Part shown: one piece after another, positions 60,410-64,000 of the stretch
Position numbering within the stretch: position 1 is the first letter of the stretch
How the letters are laid out: each line of letters begins with the position of its first letter
Assembly (NCBI GenBank): GCA_036925085.1
Contig: JAUPFP010000106.1
Coordinates: forward strand, 186,001 to 250,000
Direction of reading: 5' to 3'
DNA: 64,000 bases
Source of the DNA: Brachycybe producta
Taxonomy: Eukaryota > Arthropoda > Diplopoda > Playtdesmida > Andrognathidae
Made by a program: the position numbers and the translations under genes
The notes under the pieces: model-generated
Database searches by the model: none
The model's input: the letters and a program-made list of their open reading frames with translations, nothing else
What the model was told of the DNA's origin: nothing

Positions 60410-61966
60410 CCTCTCTTAACGAAAAGCGGTATTTAAAAAAAATCGTAATTAAAACAAATTCTTCATATTCATGTTTGTATTCATGTTCTCAATCTAAATA
60501 AAGAGATAATTAGTAAAAAAAAAAAAAAAAGACATTGCGCTCAGCCAAATAGAACTGAATAAAACAAAAGCAATATCTAATTTATACTCTAAAAGAGAAC
60601 AAAGTGTAGAAGACATACAAAGACATTTCGTTAGTTGTCTCGGTAATAATCAGTGAAACAAATCGTCAATTAGAAACCTCGAAAAAGGAAATTGCATATT
60701 TAATATAAAACCTATAAACGTATAGAACTTTCTGAAGAAAAAAAAAACTACAAAAATTCTGCAATAATAATCAAACAAGATGAAGAAAAATTTAGTCGAA
60801 AGGAAGTCTCATAAAAATGTCTTATTATAATGACTACATTATAGATGTATATTAAAATAAATATCAACCAATTTAATCTAAACTGCAAATCTTCAACTAT
60901 AATAAAGTCATAATTATGTGTTAAGAGTCTGTAGTAGAAATGATACATATGCAATGTATGTCGCTAATAGAACTCCAATAATAAATGCGCTCATACAATG
61001 AATTGACATAAAAAGAAGAAGAAGAAGAAAAAAAAACCTCCTAAAAACTAGACTTGTAAATATTTGAATTTCTACAATGTATATATTGCTTTAAAGAGTC
61101 AGGAATATGTTAAAAAAAAGTATGCCTTTCAGGTAATATTATATATTCCACTGAGATCATCAATATTAAACATCTGAATTAAAAATTCTATGTGCTGAAT
61201 GGTTATTCAAGTTTTAGCTGCAGTTGTTTAGTCAACAAATGCAGCAAGTTAGCTTTTATATAGGAGGAGGCTATATGGGCATCGATAAAAATGAATTATT
61301 TATATTTATATAGAGTACACGTAACTCATTTCTATCAGCACCCAGGTTTATATTAGATTTACAAATTGCAATCCAAAAAATATGAGTTTGGCATACATTT
61401 TTTTTTTACACAATGCATTTATTTTTGGATCGAATTTGTCCCTTTTTTGTAACAAAAGCTAAAATCTAACAAAAAAAATAGTCGAACTGTTTACAAATTT
61501 TTTTTTTTAAGAAACTAAAGACGATGGGATAATGATTAAAAAAAAGGCCTAAGTTTGAAGAAGTACAAAGTTAGACCAACTTTTTCGTCTAATAAAAATG
61601 GAAACAAAAGAAATGAAAAGGTCAAGATATCTGAAAACTGAGAAGAATATAATTGACTTTATAAAAATTACGTCCAACATGATATTTGAAACTAAAACCA
61701 CAATGGAGCACTCCCAGGATGGTCATAAATAAGAATCACATTTCATAACTTTATAATCAACTAATGGGTTTTCTTTGGATCATCATTATAATAACCTAAG
61801 TTACTTGAAACAGAAGACCTGAGAGAGAGAGAGAGAGAGCAAAACAGAAGACAAAAAACAGGTAAACTTACGCAGGAGATGTATATTTAGATTAGAAATA
61901 TCTCTGTTTTGTGTAATTTAGATATCACAAATGTAAATTGAGTAAGCATTTATTGTTTATTATTCT

Positions 61967-62070
<104 letters not shown>

Positions 62071-62459
62071 CTACAAATTTAGGCAATCCTAGCTGTCTTA
62101 CTATATTACATTTTCCACAAATACCCTGTCATTCTTTGGTCATTTGACAATGGAAATTTACTCCAATAAATGGATTTTGCAAGGGAAATATTATGACTTC
62201 CGGAATCCATAGGGGTGCTATATGGACACAAGAGTTGCCACTAATGATTTTCATTTCTAAACTTCCCTGACTTTTCCAGGTTTTCCGAACTAAAGTTTGA
62301 TAATTTCTAGGTATTTTAAAAACAACTTGTGTAGACTGTAATAATAATGGACATCAATGTGATAAATACATTTTCCCTTGCTCTAGTAATCCCTGCCTCT
62401 TTTTTATTTTTGAAAATTTTCCAATCCAGGTTTTCCAGATTGAGTAGCAACCGTGGTTT

Positions 62460-62735
62460 TTCTATTTTTTTCGAATTCTAAAAATTTTTGATTATGATTT
62501 TGATTATTTTTAAGCTTTGAGACTTATTGGTCCCGTTGAGCCTTCCTAAGCCCGTTTTAGTGCTTTTGAGAAATTGTTTTTCAATTTTTCGTAGCTTTTT
62601 TATGTTTTGAATCACCTGAATATAAATTTCATAAAATAAATTCACTGGCTTCTTCAGGTTTTGCATACTTGTTGCTAAATTTCCTGACTCTTCTGAAGAT
62701 TTTCTAATTCTATGACATTTCCATGTTTCCCAGTT
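62460..62735. repeat. hAT-like MITE fragment (CCCGTTTTAGTGCTTTTGAG family)
   Basis: Shares ATTTTTAAGCTTTGAGAC, TAAGCCCGTTTTAGTGCTTT, GAATCACCTGAATATAAATT and a CAGGTTTTGCATACTTG block with 36020-36325 and 55454-55856. Confidence 0.6.
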
Positions 62736-62784
62736 ATATTTTACATTTGCATGGAAACTTATTGTAATTGGAGTTCAATATATA

Positions 62785-62880
62785 TTTTTGACAATACATT
62801 AAGCTGCATGTTGACTTAAAAGTCCATCTGCACCAAACATTATAGGCTGCTTGCAGAGTTATTATTCAAATTCATAATTG
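62785..62880 (+). mobile_element. Second LINE 3' end
   Basis: TTTTTGACAATACATTAAGC, TATAGGCTGCTTGCAGAG and TTATTCAAATTCATAA line up with the 3' end of the LINE at 51390-51485. Only the last 100 bases are present, so it is an extreme 5' truncation. Confidence 0.7.
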
Positions 62881-63757
62881 TCATGGCAATTGGTAAATGG
62901 AATTAGGACAATTGCCTCATGTTAAAAAAAATATCTCATTAGGCAAAGAGCATTAGGACAATTTGAGAAGATATTTGCAGGACTAATGTCCAGTTTTTAC
63001 TAGCATATTAAAGCTGCTTGCCCCCAAATAATAAAAATTTAAGAGTTGAAATTTGTTCACTAAAATGAAAAACAAAAAGATATGACGTCAGTGTGTTCCG
63101 AACAGACAGAAAGACACCGAATCTGGGCTTTTATAATTGTTGATGATGAAATATGGCGAGATAATCAGTGCATGGTCTTGAAAACAAACTATTAATGTGT
63201 TGAGCTGCATATTTCTTTGAATTGCAACATTTCCAGTGCACATGGCCACCATATTGGTCATTCTTGGGTCACTCATTTTTATCTCAACACAAAGAGTATG
63301 AACGATCAATAAATTACTTTCAGAAGCACTTACAAGTGATGATGATGATGATGATAATTCATAGAATCAGTAACGAGGTAATGCGCAAAGAAACTACATA
63401 AAGACAGTTCATATAATATAGGCCCATAATATATAACATAAGCGATGATGAAAACTGGCACAAAAAAATGTTACTGCGTGATGTAATTAGTTTTAAATCA
63501 AACAGAGACAGGCATTCATTTACTAAATCCATAAGAGAATTTCAAAAATCTTCTTTTTTTGTGTGTGCAGAAAAATGTATAATACAGATCAGTGGTGGCC
63601 AAACTTCGTGACATTATGAGCCACATAAAAGATTCCCAAAGACTAGAGCGAGCCAGGTTCACTCCTATTTATTTTGCATAGAATCTATACAAAAATAAAT
63701 GCTAGCGTTCTGCTATTTTATGTACCGATGGCTTTGTTTTATATTTATAAAACTACT

Positions 63758-64000
63758 AGTGGGTTAACCCGTCATAAATGACGGAAGCAAAATTCACAGG
63801 CAAGTGTGCGCATGCGCGTCGTTTTTTCCTTTTTTTACTCCTTTCATTTCAATTTCAGTCACCCTCTCCCACTTTTCTCTCTCTCTCTCTCTCTCCCCCC
63901 TTCTACACTGTCCAAACTTTTCCCCTCACCCCCTCCCACGTTTCTCTCCCCCCCTTCTACACTTTCCAAAGGAAGAGTTCAACATATAGTTGACCTTGAG
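63758..64000. mobile_element. Retroposon copy 2, running off the window
   Basis: Starts ACTAGTGGGTTAACCCGTCA, then GACGGAAGCAAAATTCACAG, GTGTGCGCATGCGCGTCG, a CT-rich part and CAACATATAGTTGACCTTGAG, matching 59210-59660 but without the 59262-59470 insert. Its right end is beyond 64000. Confidence 0.75.

Overview
The window is AT-rich animal nuclear DNA. It has spliced genes with GT-AG introns of up to about 12 kb, long (TA)n tracts, and very many small foldback DNA transposons. One non-LTR retrotransposon (LINE) fragment and one LTR-like piece are also present. Codon use in the exons is balanced although the surroundings are AT-rich. The gene content and repeat mix suggest an invertebrate metazoan (lophotrochozoan, lower deuterostome or similar). 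The sequence alone does not let me name a phylum.

Two host genes can be read, both on the minus strand and both scattered over short exons. (1) A gene for a mitochondria-eating-protein (MIEAP/SPATA18)-like protein spans 38616 down to 860. Eight exons with fully compatible splice phases give a model of 863 residues. In order these encode a proline-rich N-terminus, a long conserved helical region with a possible match to the SPATA18 N-terminus, acidic, Gly-rich and Arg/Ser-rich linkers, a coiled coil with a CPNC motif, and a clear MIEAP C-terminal domain. (2) The last two exons of an RRP5/PDCD11 homologue (rRNA processing, C-terminal HAT/TPR-like repeats) lie at 53173-53008 and 47683-47503. The rest of that gene should lie beyond position 64000. 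The two genes are in tandem, with RRP5 upstream.

Almost everything else is repeat. Introns of the SPATA18-like gene (1.4-37 kb) hold two copies of one hAT-type element in opposite orientations (5155-6017 and 29084-29847, each with an 8-bp target duplication). They also hold a hAT element with transposase remnant and a second element nested in it (28099-28998), a 304-bp hAT MITE (13017-13320), five copies of a TA-flanked foldback MITE, two copies of a TTAA-type MITE, and many (TA)n tracts. The space between the genes (38.6-47.5 kb) holds microsatellites, a GC-rich long inverted repeat, a Tigger/pogo-like MITE and a perfect 58-bp palindrome. The final RRP5 intron holds several foldback elements and a 5'-truncated LINE. 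Upstream of 53.2 kb lie a 1.8-kb terminal-inverted-repeat element carrying an exon-like reading frame in both arms of an internal inverted repeat, more MITEs, a retroposon with a 19-bp target duplication, an LTR-like sequence, and a second LINE 3' end.

The best leads are the extended SPATA18-like gene, whose in-frame skippable linker exon is bracketed by (TA)n tracts, and the transposon at 53.6-55.5 kb that appears to carry a duplicated exon-like ORF with splice donors.
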